Source of the DNA: Natronolimnobius sp. AArcel1
GTDB lineage: Archaea; Halobacteriota; Halobacteria; Halobacteriales; Natrialbaceae
Length of the DNA stretch: 64,000 nt
Assembly: GCF_011043775.1 (NCBI RefSeq)
Contig: NZ_JAAKXY010000002.1
Coordinates: 186,001-250,000, forward strand
Direction of reading: 5' to 3'
Shown here one piece after another: positions 32,078 to 40,941 of the stretch. The translations under genes and the position numbers were made by a program. Under the pieces are notes generated by a model. That model ran no database searches and was not told the origin of the DNA. It saw only the letters and a list, made by a program, of their open reading frames with translations. How positions within the stretch are numbered: the first letter of the stretch is position 1; each line of letters begins with the position of its first letter.

Positions 32078-34264
32078 TTAGATGTACTGGATGCGCTCTG
32101 GCAGCTCGAGCTTCATGCCTTTGCGCTCGCGGATCTCCATGATCTTCTCACGCTGGAGCGAGTCGGACATGACCTCGAAGCCGGCGTTCTCCGTATTCCA
32201 GGAGGCACGGCCCTCGGTCGCAGAGCGAATGTCGCTTGCGAAGCCAATCAGTTCGTCGACGGGTGCGATACCCTCGACAACCATGAGGTCACCCTCCTGG
32301 TACATGTCGTCGACGCGGCCACGACGTCCCTGGATCTCGCCGGAGGCGGCACCCATGTGGTCGTTTGGCACGTCGATACGGACGTCCTGCATCGGCTCGA
32401 GCATCTTAATGCGACCCTCGATCAGGGCGTTGTGAAGCGCCTCACGCGTGGCGGGGATAACCTGTGCCGGACCACGGTGGATGGTGTCCTCGTGGAGTCG
32501 GGCGTCGTGCAGGCGGATGAGCGTCCCCTGGACTGGCTCGTTTGCGAGTGGGCCGTTGTCCAGTGCGTCCTCGAATCCCTCGATCACCAGCTCCATCGTC
32601 TCGTTCAGGTGCTGGATACCCTTCGTGTCGTCGATGAGGATGTTCGTCCCGTGGATGTGCTCGACGTTCTGGGACGTGTCCTTGTCCATGCCGGACTCTT
32701 GCAGGGCCTCACGGCGTTCCTGCTCTGGCATGTCCATCGAGGCTTCGCCGAGCTGGATAGTCTCGACGAGGTCCTTCGTCATCGGCTCGATCGTGATGTA
32801 GAAGCGGTTGTGGCGGTTCGGGGAAATTCCCTCGACTTCCGGGCTGGCTTCCTGGGGCTGCTCGCGGTAGACAACGATCGGCTCACCAGTGTTGACCGGA
32901 ATGCCCTGATTCTTCTCGATACGCTGGGTGATGACCTCGAGGTGAAGCTCACCCTGTCCGGAGATCAGGTGCTCGCCAGTATCCTCGTTAATGGTAATCT
33001 GGATCGTTGGGTCTTCTTTGGAGACCTGGCGCAGCGTCTCGATGAGCTTTGGCAGGTCGTCCATGTTCTGTGCCTCGACGGACTTCGTAATAACAGGCTC
33101 CGAGATGTGCTCGATGGACTCGAACGGCGTCATCTCGACGGAGGAGACGGTCGAGCCGGCGATTGCATCGCGCAGACCGGTGACGGCCGCGATGTTCCCC
33201 GCGGGAACCTCTTCGACTTCCTCGCGCTCGCCACCCATGTAAATCCCGACAGACTGGACGCGGTTCTTGCCCGCGGTCCCGGAGACGTACAGCTCCTGGC
33301 CCTTCTCGAGGGAGCCCGAGAAGACACGACCGGAGGCGATTTCGCCGGCGTGTGGGTCCATTCCGATGTCAGTGACCATGAAGACGACCTCGCCGTCTTC
33401 GTCGACGAGACGCATCGTGTCTGCGAGTTCGGACTCATCGTCACCACGCCAGACACGTGGGATACGACGTGGCTGTGCGTCGACTGGGTTCGGGAAGTGC
33501 TCACAGACCATGTCGAGCACAACATCCGACAGCGGCGTGCGGTCGTGGAGTTCCTGGCGCTTGTCCGCGCGCTCGAGTTCCATAATCTCGCCGAAGTCCA
33601 TGCCGGTGGCCTGCATCGACGGCATCGAGACGCCCCACTTATAGAGTGCAGAGCCAAAGCCGACGGTTCCGTCTTCGACGGAGACCGTCCAATCTTCGAC
33701 GTCGTCCATGTCCTCGGTCATGCCGCGGATGAGTTCGTTGACGTCGCCGATGACCGAGACGAGACGCTGTTGCATCTCCTCGGGACCTTCCTGGAGTTCC
33801 GAAATAAGGCGGTCGACCTTGTTGATGAACAGGGTCGGCTTGACGCCCTCGCGGAGTGCCTGGCGCAGGACCGTTTCGGTCTGTGGCATGGCACCCTCAA
33901 CAGCGTCGACAACAACGAGCGCACCGTCGACGGCACGCATCGCACGCGTCACGTCGCCACCGAAGTCGACGTGGCCCGGCGTGTCGATCAGGTTGATCAG
34001 GTGGTTGGTGTCTTCGTACTCGTGGGTCATCGAAACGTTTGCTGCGTCGATGGTGATCCCACGTTCCTGCTCGTCTTCTTCCGTGTCCATCGCGAGCTGT
34101 TCGCCGGCAGTCTCATCGGAGATCATGCCTGCACCCGCGAGGAGGTTGTCAGAAAGCGTCGTTTTCCCGTGGTCAACGTGAGCGGCGATGGCGATGTTCC
34201 GGATGTTCTCCGGTTCGTCCATCAACCGTTCACACTCTTGGACGATCTTCTTGCGTCGGCCCAT
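32078..34264 (-). CDS. Translation elongation factor aEF-2
   Basis: This 728-residue GTPase drives ribosomal translocation. G motifs are AHVDHGKTT (G1), RGITI (G2), DTPGH (G3) and NKVD (G4). The diphthamide site is in [17 protein letters not shown] near residue 600. Domain IV and V segments such as [20 protein letters not shown] complete it. The start [15 protein letters not shown] at 34264 is supported by a TATA-like box 26-32 nt upstream; the open frame to 34381 is not protein-like. In many archaea rps7 lies directly upstream in the str cluster. Here a 5 kb accessory segment separates them. Confidence 0.97.
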   Translation of the reverse strand: MGRRKKIVQECERLMDEPENIRNIAIAAHVDHGKTTLSDNLLAGAGMISDETAGEQLAMDTEEDEQERGITIDAANVSMTHEYEDTNHLINLIDTPGHVDFGGDVTRAMRAVDGALVVVDAVEGAMPQTETVLRQALREGVKPTLFINKVDRLISELQEGPEEMQQRLVSVIGDVNELIRGMTEDMDDVEDWTVSVEDGTVGFGSALYKWGVSMPSMQATGMDFGEIMELERADKRQELHDRTPLSDVVLDMVCEHFPNPVDAQPRRIPRVWRGDDESELADTMRLVDEDGEVVFMVTDIGMDPHAGEIASGRVFSGSLEKGQELYVSGTAGKNRVQSVGIYMGGEREEVEEVPAGNIAAVTGLRDAIAGSTVSSVEMTPFESIEHISEPVITKSVEAQNMDDLPKLIETLRQVSKEDPTIQITINEDTGEHLISGQGELHLEVITQRIEKNQGIPVNTGEPIVVYREQPQEASPEVEGISPNRHNRFYITIEPMTKDLVETIQLGEASMDMPEQERREALQESGMDKDTSQNVEHIHGTNILIDDTKGIQHLNETMELVIEGFEDALDNGPLANEPVQGTLIRLHDARLHEDTIHRGPAQVIPATREALHNALIEGRIKMLEPMQDVRIDVPNDHMGAASGEIQGRRGRVDDMYQEGDLMVVEGIAPVDELIGFASDIRSATEGRASWNTENAGFEVMSDSLQREKIMEIRERKGMKLELPERIQYI

Positions 34265-34289
34265 ATACACCCTGTTACCGGTAGCGGGG

Positions 34290-34296
34290 TCAAAAG
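34290..34296 (-). promoter_or_regulatory. TATA-like box of the aEF-2 gene
   Basis: On the minus strand CTTTTGA lies 26-32 nt upstream of ATG 34264, consistent with a leaderless transcript. Confidence 0.5.
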
Positions 34297-34486
34297 GGTA
34301 GTGTTTCGTCGCCGCCGAAACTGACACAGAATCCGGTTCAGGCGCTGGAATTTCCAGTTTGCGTGAGACAACACCACGCATAGAACAGAGCCAACTATTG
34401 GCCCAGACTCACTCGAGTTGTCACTCCCTCGTATGATGCAATCCGGCGAAAAAGACATACAGCCCCAACCCCTGGTAGGACTACCC

Positions 34487-35242
34487 ATGGATATCCGCGT
34501 GCAGGGTCCCGGGCCAACGACGCCATTTCTCAGCGCTCGAGATCTCTTCGAAACAGAACACGACCTTTCCCTCCCGGTCTACGTGCGCCTGCGCGATGAC
34601 CCAGACGAACGAACCTGGGCTGGCCACTACGACGACCGCCACGTCCTCAACATCTCACAACAGGCCGCCTCGAGCGCGATGGCCCGCGAACTCGCCCTCC
34701 ACGAGTTCGCACACATGGCTCGCTACGAGCAAGAACATCCCTCTCACACCCAATCCACCGAAGAGGTGCTGTATCTCGCACTCGCGGGCAAGAGCGTCGA
34801 ACGGCGCAAACTCTCTCACTGCTACCAGATCGCCAACCACATGAAAGACATCTACGCCGACGACATCACGCTCGCTGTCGGCCCCGGCGAAAAACTCCTC
34901 TCATATCTCGAGTCGAGTCTTGCAACCGCCCTCGCGGATCGACCAGATCCGGCTTCCCGCCCGAGCCTCGAGCGTCTCTCCGCAAGCGCCGACCCAGAGA
35001 TTACCGCCGTCAACGCCGCGTTCGCGCTTGCACTCGCCGAACGCCACGACCTTCTCGAGGACGACCATCGTCTCTACGACCTCGCACACGCGGCCGCGCT
35101 CGACGCGCCCGCCGTCGATTTTGAGGGGTTCAAACGCCGCTTCCGCGAACTCGCGCGCGAACCCGACTCGAGTAGCTACCGGCAGGTCCTCGTCGACGCA
35201 ACGCGCTCGTACGTCGGCGGCAATGGCGTCGCTGCCGACTGA
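34487..35242 (+). CDS. DUF5781-like protein with HExxH motif
   Basis: This 251-residue protein carries LALHEFAHMARYEQ, a HExxH zinc-protease motif. A second acidic ligand could be in the following TEEVLYLALAGKSVER. The remainder is largely helical, with acidic loops. No signal peptide or membrane span is seen, so it is cytoplasmic. It matches my memory of DUF5781, found beside aEF-2 in other haloarchaea, with unknown substrate. ATG 34487 (MDIRVQGPG) is chosen over the longer frame from 34418. It is divergent from aEF-2. Confidence 0.75.
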   Translation: MDIRVQGPGPTTPFLSARDLFETEHDLSLPVYVRLRDDPDERTWAGHYDDRHVLNISQQAASSAMARELALHEFAHMARYEQEHPSHTQSTEEVLYLALAGKSVERRKLSHCYQIANHMKDIYADDITLAVGPGEKLLSYLESSLATALADRPDPASRPSLERLSASADPEITAVNAAFALALAERHDLLEDDHRLYDLAHAAALDAPAVDFEGFKRRFRELAREPDSSSYRQVLVDATRSYVGGNGVAAD

Positions 35243-35396
35243 CGACGCTCTCGGCTGTAAACCCTGTTCACAGCCAGCAGACGGTCCGCTGTAAGCCACG
35301 TCCGGCGTAATCGCAGGATAGGGCGCGGGTGTACCGGCAAATCGAGACCGGAGACCGTGTCCGTCTCTGTCGTGAAACAGACCCGAACGTTTAATG

Positions 35397-35403
35397 TTTA
35401 TTA
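35397..35403 (+). promoter_or_regulatory. TATA-like box of the DUF7504-like gene
   Basis: TTTATTA lies 27-33 nt before ATG 35430 in an AT-rich patch (35389-35420). It indicates a leaderless promoter driving the DUF7504-like gene and probably the CHAT gene. Confidence 0.5.
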
Positions 35404-35429
35404 CGACATAATTTCCGATCATACAACTG

Positions 35430-36260
35430 ATGTTCTCGGGTCCAGACAGTAGCGGTACGGCGAGCGAGGGGACGTTCACGACGGAACTGCGCCAGTTGAA
35501 ACATGACGGCGCGAGCGTCCTCGTCGTCGGCTCGCTCCAGCCCGCCCACCGCCGAGACATCTGTCGTCGCCTCTTCGGAGACGAATCCGACGCCGACACG
35601 CCACGCCGGCGTATCGCCGTCTCAACTACCGGCCGCCCGGTCTGGCCCTCACTCGAGGCCGACTCGACGACCGCCACGTACCGACACATCACCTACGATG
35701 CCCCCGCACGCGGCAGTGTCGCCTCCCAGCCACCGTCGACCGCAGACAACACCGGATCCGACAGCCCAGCAACGCCGTCCGCACCCGACGGACCCGACGC
35801 ACCCAACGCATCCGAACCAGCCGGCTCGACGACGGCAACCGCCAACTCCTCGACCGTCGCCCCATCACGCGTCACCGTCGACACCCTCGCCGACCTCGGC
35901 ATCGCCATCTCGAGTGCAATCGAATACTTCGACACTGACGCAGGCGGCCTCGAGCCTGCCGAACTCCGCGTCGGCATCGACTCACTCCTTCCGCTGCTCG
36001 AGGCCACCGACCGGGAAACCGTCTTTACGTTCTTACATCTTACGACCGGGCGAGCGACCGCCGCCGACGGAATGGTCCACTGTCACCTGCCGGTCGAGCG
36101 CGATGCCACCGTTGTCTCAGTCTTTTCCTCACTGTTCGATATCGTGCTCGAGGTCCGAGCGCATCCCGAGGGATACGAGGAACGATGGCGGGTAACGGAC
36201 TCCGCTTGCGATGACACTCACCACAGCCACTGGATCACACGCAATCCACAAGAATCGTAA
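35430..36260 (+). CDS. DUF7504-like protein
   Basis: This 276-residue protein has an N-terminal ATPase-like strand (ASVLVVGSLQPAHRRDICRRLFG) but no Walker A motif. A ~60-residue Pro/Ser/Thr/Ala linker follows, and then a C-terminal domain (VTVDTLADLGIAISSAIEYFDT; LRVGIDSLLPLLEATDRETVFTFLHLTTGRATAADGMVHCHLPV). The latter resembles a degenerate KaiC/RecA-type fold. It agrees with my recollection of DUF7504, often encoded near HalX, DUF7503 and CHAT genes in haloarchaea. It probably forms an operon with the CHAT gene (69 bp gap). Function is unknown. Confidence 0.7.
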   Translation: MFSGPDSSGTASEGTFTTELRQLKHDGASVLVVGSLQPAHRRDICRRLFGDESDADTPRRRIAVSTTGRPVWPSLEADSTTATYRHITYDAPARGSVASQPPSTADNTGSDSPATPSAPDGPDAPNASEPAGSTTATANSSTVAPSRVTVDTLADLGIAISSAIEYFDTDAGGLEPAELRVGIDSLLPLLEATDRETVFTFLHLTTGRATAADGMVHCHLPVERDATVVSVFSSLFDIVLEVRAHPEGYEERWRVTDSACDDTHHSHWITRNPQES

Positions 36261-36329
36261 CGCCCCGTCTCTAACTCGGCTCGAATACCTACTGCGACCG
36301 GGCCGTTCCTCGCCATCTCTCACCATCAG

Positions 36330-38411
36330 ATGAAACCAACATTTGAAGCGACCTCTGCCGGACTCGAGATTATCGACCCCATCGAGCGACGGCGCTATCA
36401 ACTGCAGACGCCTCGAGCGGTGTCGCCGGAACCGGTTGAGGAACATGGGATTCCGTTTCCTGTTGGAACGGCGGCTCAAATCGTAACGCGCGAGATCGTC
36501 CTTCCAACAATGAATCGCGTTCTCGTTCGCAACGAAGAGGGGCTGATGAAGGCAGAAGTCCAATCAGACGATCACGCGTATTTTCCTCACGAAACCTACA
36601 ATCTCGACATCTCTGGCTCACTCAAAGTCTATGCACACATCACTAGTTCCGTCTATATTTATTCAGAGGATGAACAAACGCATATTTCATTCGATGGAGA
36701 GACACAGTGCCTGATTGGTGCACGATCATTTCATCGACGACCAGCAGACACGATTACGACAACGGCTGAGCCAACCGATGTGATGGAGGCAGTCTCGGCA
36801 TTTAGTTCTGCGTTAAAGACAACCTCTGCAGAACGGTCATATCCGACGCTCCGTGGTCACCCTCCGAAACTCGAGGTCGGCAACCAACTTGTAATTCCAG
36901 ACACGCTTACAGAATTAGAGACAGGTATCGAGATTGTTGTACCACCGGAATTACGGGACATATTTGTCGTCACACCACTTTCGTATTATTTGGGTGCAGC
37001 CATCCGATCTGGTTCCGAACCACAGATCGTGACTAAGTCTGGGTATACGTACTCGCTCTGTGGACCGGACGGCTTTGAGAACACTGTCAAACGCGTATTG
37101 AAACACATTTTCGTTCTCGATTGCGTCGTTCGAACTGAAGGACCGACGCCACTTCCGTTGTACAGACGTAAAGCAATCGAACCACTTCTCGAATTTGATC
37201 TCGAGGAGATGTATAGTCGCCCACTCCATGAGCAGGTTCAGGTTTATCTCGAGGTTGATTCAGCCACTATCGAAGAGTACTATCCCGATTGGCGACTCGA
37301 GGCACAGGTCAACCCAGTTGATGAAACCATTGAATTTCTCCCATTTTTAGCGGACGAACTTGCGATAATCAGTATTGACGATGGGACAGAGACACCAGAG
37401 CCAGCCAAAGAGACGGTTGAGGCAATTGATACATTTACTCGGGCTGATTTTGTCCGGAGTGCGAGTCCGGTCCGTGGCAATCAAGAAACACCCATAGCTG
37501 ATTCAAACAGTACCGAACATCCGCCACAACCAACGATTACGCAAGTCTGGCAGAGTATACACGGAACAAACATCAATAGTACGACGCCAATTTCGGCATA
37601 CTACAATCGGATTGGCCGAACGCCACGTCCAGATCCAATTGAAATAGAAGTTGTCTGTAATGACGCAGAGATGCAGGACGAGCTTGAGTCGGTAAATGGG
37701 TTCTATGGAACACACAACCGACTACCGTTTAATGTGTCCGTTCATTACGACCTCACAACAACCGAACTCGAGAACACACTTGCTACTGAGAGTGACTTTT
37801 TTCACTATATTGGACACATCGATGCGGAAGGATTCCAGTGTTCAGATGGGAAATTTGATGCATCAACTATGGATACAGTGGGTGTGGAGGCGTTTTTACT
37901 GAATGCGTGTCAATCCCACGACCAAGGCCTCCATCTCATTGAGGCAGGGGGTATTGGCGGAATTGTAACCCTAGGAGATGTTGTCAATAGTGGTGCAGTG
38001 AAGATGGGAAGTATCATTGCCCAATTGCTAAATGGCGGATTCCCTCTATACGCGGCACTTGACCTCGCAAGAGTTGAGAACATTATCGGACAACAGTATC
38101 TAATCGCTGGCGATGGTAGGGCAACAATCGCACAATCAGAAACAGCAATGCCAGATATTTGCTTAGTTAGGAAGGAGCAAGATGGGTATGAATTCAATAT
38201 TGTTGCATACGGCGAAGTGAGGTCATCAAATGGAGGCGTATTCACACCTGATATCGATTCTATCGAAAATTATTATACAATTCCATCAAAAACTGGTTGG
38301 TTTCCAACCGATCTGTCGCAACTACAAGAGTTTTTTAATGTAGGTAGATTTCCAATTCTATTTGAAAATCAGTTGTATTGGAGTGATGCGATAGCGGTGG
38401 ATGACCGATAA
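36330..38411 (+). CDS. CHAT-domain (caspase-like) protease
   Basis: This 693-residue protein has a C-terminal CHAT/caspase-like domain. The catalytic His is in FFHYIGHIDAEG (His496) and the Cys in AFLLNACQSHDQG (Cys527), followed by GGIGGIVTLGDVVNSGA and a helix (MGSIIAQLLNGGFPLYAALDLAR). The N-terminal ~450 residues are mainly beta and unassigned. They contain no repeats, transmembrane helices or signal peptide. From about residue 80 onward the base composition falls well below that of neighbours (roughly half AT), and codon use differs, suggesting acquisition. The DUF7504-like gene precedes it, and a tiny DUF7503-like gene faces it with a 1 bp gap. Confidence 0.85.
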   Translation: MKPTFEATSAGLEIIDPIERRRYQLQTPRAVSPEPVEEHGIPFPVGTAAQIVTREIVLPTMNRVLVRNEEGLMKAEVQSDDHAYFPHETYNLDISGSLKVYAHITSSVYIYSEDEQTHISFDGETQCLIGARSFHRRPADTITTTAEPTDVMEAVSAFSSALKTTSAERSYPTLRGHPPKLEVGNQLVIPDTLTELETGIEIVVPPELRDIFVVTPLSYYLGAAIRSGSEPQIVTKSGYTYSLCGPDGFENTVKRVLKHIFVLDCVVRTEGPTPLPLYRRKAIEPLLEFDLEEMYSRPLHEQVQVYLEVDSATIEEYYPDWRLEAQVNPVDETIEFLPFLADELAIISIDDGTETPEPAKETVEAIDTFTRADFVRSASPVRGNQETPIADSNSTEHPPQPTITQVWQSIHGTNINSTTPISAYYNRIGRTPRPDPIEIEVVCNDAEMQDELESVNGFYGTHNRLPFNVSVHYDLTTTELENTLATESDFFHYIGHIDAEGFQCSDGKFDASTMDTVGVEAFLLNACQSHDQGLHLIEAGGIGGIVTLGDVVNSGAVKMGSIIAQLLNGGFPLYAALDLARVENIIGQQYLIAGDGRATIAQSETAMPDICLVRKEQDGYEFNIVAYGEVRSSNGGVFTPDIDSIENYYTIPSKTGWFPTDLSQLQEFFNVGRFPILFENQLYWSDAIAVDDR

Positions 38412-38412
38412 T

Positions 38413-38538
38413 TCACGGTCCGTAATAGGCAGAAGCACTCGCTGCTGCGGTCCCTGCCTGTGACAACAAAACCATAATTGTAAACAGCACGCCAATCATT
38501 CGTGGGTGTTTCGTGAGGTACTCAGTCATGTCTTGCAT
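38413..38538 (-). CDS. DUF7503-like 41-residue exported peptide
   Basis: This small gene encodes a basic/polar start (MQDMTEYLTKHPRM), a hydrophobic helix (IGVLFTIMVLLSQAG) and a small-residue tail TAAASASAYYGP. The layout matches my memory of DUF7503 peptides of haloarchaea. It could be a single-span membrane peptide, or a signal peptide with Ala-X-Ala cleavage leaving only a few residues. A TATA-like box (38564-38569) supports the first Met at 38538; the second Met is at 38529. It is convergent with the CHAT gene and leaves 1 bp between the two stop codons. Confidence 0.8.
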   Translation of the reverse strand: MQDMTEYLTKHPRMIGVLFTIMVLLSQAGTAAASASAYYGP

Positions 38539-38563
38539 GGTACAACTGCAAAATGTGCCCGAT

Positions 38564-38569
38564 CTAAAA
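38564..38569 (-). promoter_or_regulatory. TATA-like box of the DUF7503-like gene
   Basis: TTTTAG on the minus strand lies 26-31 nt upstream of the ATG at 38538. The flanking 38560-38640 is strongly AT-rich. No gene is visible between 38539 and 38701. Confidence 0.55.
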
Positions 38570-38701
38570 TTAATCTATCTTAATATATCATAGGTTTTCG
38601 CAGTAATATTATATATAACGATAAATTGTCAAGTATGGTTGTCACTTCTGTGTGGGTGATTCACATGCCACGCTGCAAGATCAACTCGGTCCTCGAGTAG
38701 C

Positions 38702-39271
38702 TTACTCACTGAACAACTGCCGGAGCGTTTGGTCGAATGAGTCGCCGGACAGTTCCGCTCGGATCGATGCTGCGCGCTCACGACAATCCTGTAACTCTTG
38801 ACTCACTGACTGATAGCGCTCTGCAACGTCTACGTTCGACTCGAGTTCGGTCTCGAGGACAGCACGTTCGGTCGACAGACGGAATAGATCACTCATCGTT
38901 CGCTCGTAGGCACACTGGAGGAGCAAGCGCTCGAGGGTCGTTTCGAGGGTTGCGGGCGAAAGCGGCTCGACGAGGACTTCGTCGACGCCGCGGTCAACTG
39001 GATCATCATCGGGGACCTCGGTGGCAAGGGCGAGCACCCAACTGTCGGGTGCGACCTGGCGAAACGCATCGAGGACGCCACACGCGTCTGGAGACTCGAG
39101 GTACCAATCAAGAACGAGCAGATCGTAGCAGTCCGCGAGTTGCTCGAGGATCGAAATATCGAACGAAACCTGATCGATAGCAACTGGAAGAGAGAGGGCC
39201 TCAGGGTCGATGGCGGAGAGCGGTTGCTCGCGATGGACGACGAGTACCTGCTGTGTCGATTCCAACACCAC
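38702..39271 (-). CDS. HalX-domain protein with degenerate receiver
   Basis: This 189-residue protein combines a CheY-like receiver with a C-terminal HalX coiled helix (~residues 125-189, YERTMSDLFRLSTERAVLETELES). The phosphoacceptor Asp survives in YDLLVLDWYLESPD. The usual acidic pair is replaced by VVHREQP, and the conserved Lys is lost (LVEPLSP). Phosphorylation is therefore doubtful, and a pseudo-receiver is likely. Translation starts at a GTG (39271), and a TATA-like TTTAAT lies about 28-33 nt upstream. It may regulate the neighbouring CHAT/DUF7503 genes. Confidence 0.85.
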   Translation of the reverse strand: MVLESTQQVLVVHREQPLSAIDPEALSLPVAIDQVSFDISILEQLADCYDLLVLDWYLESPDACGVLDAFRQVAPDSWVLALATEVPDDDPVDRGVDEVLVEPLSPATLETTLERLLLQCAYERTMSDLFRLSTERAVLETELESNVDVAERYQSVSQELQDCRERAASIRAELSGDSFDQTLRQLFSE

Positions 39272-39350
39272 GTCTCTGTTAGTATCGGTTACCGCGGGGT
39301 ATTAAATGTAGGTAGATGGACGCCGTGGTGCGATTTATCTGTGTCAGTGT

Positions 39351-39426
39351 GTCAGCGGATGCGGTGGCGGGGGGACTCGAAGGGGTGGTGTCGAGAAGTA
39401 CCCCACCGTTGGCGGTGCTCACTGAC
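39351..39426 (+). ncRNA. Candidate structured RNA or stem-loop
   Basis: Nested complementary arms are visible: GTCAG (39351-39355) with CTGAC (39422-39426), GCGGTGG (39361-39367) with CCACCGT (39403-39409), and CTCGA (39376-39380) with TCGAG (39391-39395). A TATA-like GATTTATC lies at 39332-39339 on the plus strand, roughly 15 nt before the first arm. The reverse strand folds equally well, so orientation is open. It overlaps the end of a possible small minus-strand ORF. The rest of 39272-39676 holds no clear gene. Confidence 0.35.
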
Positions 39427-39547
39427 CGACCGCAGCAGCGTACAAGTTCTCGAGCAGGTCTCGCTCGAGTTTGATGTCAGTTATCCCGAACGGCAACGCA
39501 AAGAGTGCCTCGAGTGTCTCACGAGCGGCCTCTCGCGTACAGCACAC
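39419..39547 (-). CDS. Possible 42-residue ORF or gene remnant
   Basis: A GTG-started frame gives an amphipathic, protein-like sequence (TREAARETLEALFALPFGI then LERDLLENLYAAAVGQ). Codon use is like real genes here, and an in-frame stop bounds the start. It could be a small protein, or the end of a decayed longer gene between HalX and rps7. No family was recognised. Confidence 0.3.
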   Translation of the reverse strand: MCCTREAARETLEALFALPFGITDIKLERDLLENLYAAAVGQ

Positions 39548-39676
39548 AGTGAGTGTCGAGAACGCAGTCTACGCAGCGATTGCTAATCAGGCAACGACGC
39601 GGCCCTACAAGTCAGCGACACAACAGTCGCCACTACCGGGGACTCGAAAACAGATGAGAGAAAATCGACTCGAGCG

Positions 39677-40285
39677 TTAGCGTGCGGCTGCCGCGACGCG
39701 CTCTTTTTCTTCTTTCTGGCTGACGGCGTACGTCTGAACGTCGTAGTTGGCTGCGCCGGTCAGCTGGGAGGCAATAGCCTCAGGGACGGACGTTGGCGTC
39801 TTGAACGAGTCGTTGTAGACACCTTCGGCGATGAACTTGAGAGCCTGGTCGACACGTCGCTGTGGGGCGACGTCGACGGCTTTCGGGACCGAGATACCAC
39901 CGTATTTCAGGCGGACGGTCTCCTCACGCGGGGCCGAGTTCTCGACGGCGGTGACGAGAACCTGAATTGGGTTCTCCTCGGTGCGCTCGTGGATCAGCTC
40001 GAATGCCTCGCGGACGAAGCTGAGCGTCTGCTGTTTCTTGCCCGTGTTCTCTTCTGTCTGCATGAGGCGGTTGATGAACCGCTCGACGATGGAGATCTGG
40101 GACTTCTTGAACTGCTTGTTGGCGTGGCGACCGGCCGTGTGCGCGACGGGCGTCACGGTGATGTAGCGCTCAGTCGATGGGTCGGCGTACTCGATTTCGC
40201 CGATTTCCCACTCGCCAAAGAGTTGTGCCGAAACGTCTGCGCCGCCGGCTGGGGCGTCTGGGTCGGGTTGGTCTTCTGCAGCCAT
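39677..40285 (-). CDS. rps7: 30S ribosomal protein uS7
   Basis: This 202-residue uS7 is an assembly protein of the small-subunit head. The conserved core contains VAHTAGRHANKQFKKSQISIVERFINRLM, PREETVRLKYGGISVPKAVDVAPQRRVDQAL and the C-terminal part ending KEEKERVAAAAR. It has the haloarchaeal acidic N-terminal extension. It is separated by 2 bp from rps12 in the same operon. In many archaea aEF-2 follows; here an accessory island intervenes. Confidence 0.98.
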   Translation of the reverse strand: MAAEDQPDPDAPAGGADVSAQLFGEWEIGEIEYADPSTERYITVTPVAHTAGRHANKQFKKSQISIVERFINRLMQTEENTGKKQQTLSFVREAFELIHERTEENPIQVLVTAVENSAPREETVRLKYGGISVPKAVDVAPQRRVDQALKFIAEGVYNDSFKTPTSVPEAIASQLTGAANYDVQTYAVSQKEEKERVAAAAR

Positions 40286-40287
40286 GA

Positions 40288-40716
40288 TTATCGCACCGGT
40301 TTCTCTGCGTTTCCGCGAACGAGTTCTTTGATCGCGACGCCGTTGACCTTGTCAACCTTGTAGTTGACACCCGACAGGTCACCCATTGCACGACCCTTTG
40401 CACCACCGATACCAGCGATGGTGACCTCGTCGTGCTCGTCGATGAACGAAATTGCACCGTCACCGGGACAGAACGCGGTGACCTGCTTTCCGTTCTTGAT
40501 CAGCTGTACTCGAACACACTTTCGGATTGCCGAGTTCGGCTGCTTTGCTTCGATGCCGACCTTTTCGAGAACGATACCTCGACCCTGGGGCGCTCCCTCG
40601 AGCGGGTCGGACTTCTCGCGAAGTCCACGGGCTCGGCGCGCATAGTCCGAGTCGGACCACCGCTGGTCCTGGCGGTCCTTCTTGAGCTTGCGCGCGGCGT
40701 ATTTGCCGTTTGCCAT
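40288..40716 (-). CDS. rps12: 30S ribosomal protein uS12
   Basis: This 142-residue uS12 acts at the decoding centre. [29 protein letters not shown] carries the conserved Lys residues linked with accuracy and streptomycin response, and [20 protein letters not shown] follows. Met 40716 ([11 protein letters not shown]) is the start; the open frame upstream to 40941 is unrelated. A TATA-like CTTAAG lies 25-30 nt upstream, giving rps12-rps7 its own promoter. Confidence 0.98.
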   Translation of the reverse strand: MANGKYAARKLKKDRQDQRWSDSDYARRARGLREKSDPLEGAPQGRGIVLEKVGIEAKQPNSAIRKCVRVQLIKNGKQVTAFCPGDGAISFIDEHDEVTIAGIGGAKGRAMGDLSGVNYKVDKVNGVAIKELVRGNAEKPVR

Positions 40717-40740
40717 AGGGGTCGCTATCCGTCGAAGCCA

Positions 40741-40746
40741 CTTAAG
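40741..40746 (-). promoter_or_regulatory. TATA-like box of rps12-rps7
   Basis: CTTAAG lies 25-30 nt upstream of the rps12 ATG within a 225 bp gap after nusA, which holds no further gene. It indicates a leaderless promoter internal to the cluster. Confidence 0.5.
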
Positions 40747-40941
40747 CGACCCGTTTCGAATTGGAGTTACGCCTCGAGAGCGCTCGAGGGGTACCGCTCG
40801 CTGAATCTGCGGGCGTTTCACGGAGTGTGCGACCAGTAGAGCGAGCAACGTCATTCTGGATTCTGAAAACGTGGTGTGGGGAGCGACTGCTATCGGAGAC
40901 AACAGAGCCGGACAGAAGACTGCAACCGGGAGCAGTGCCAA

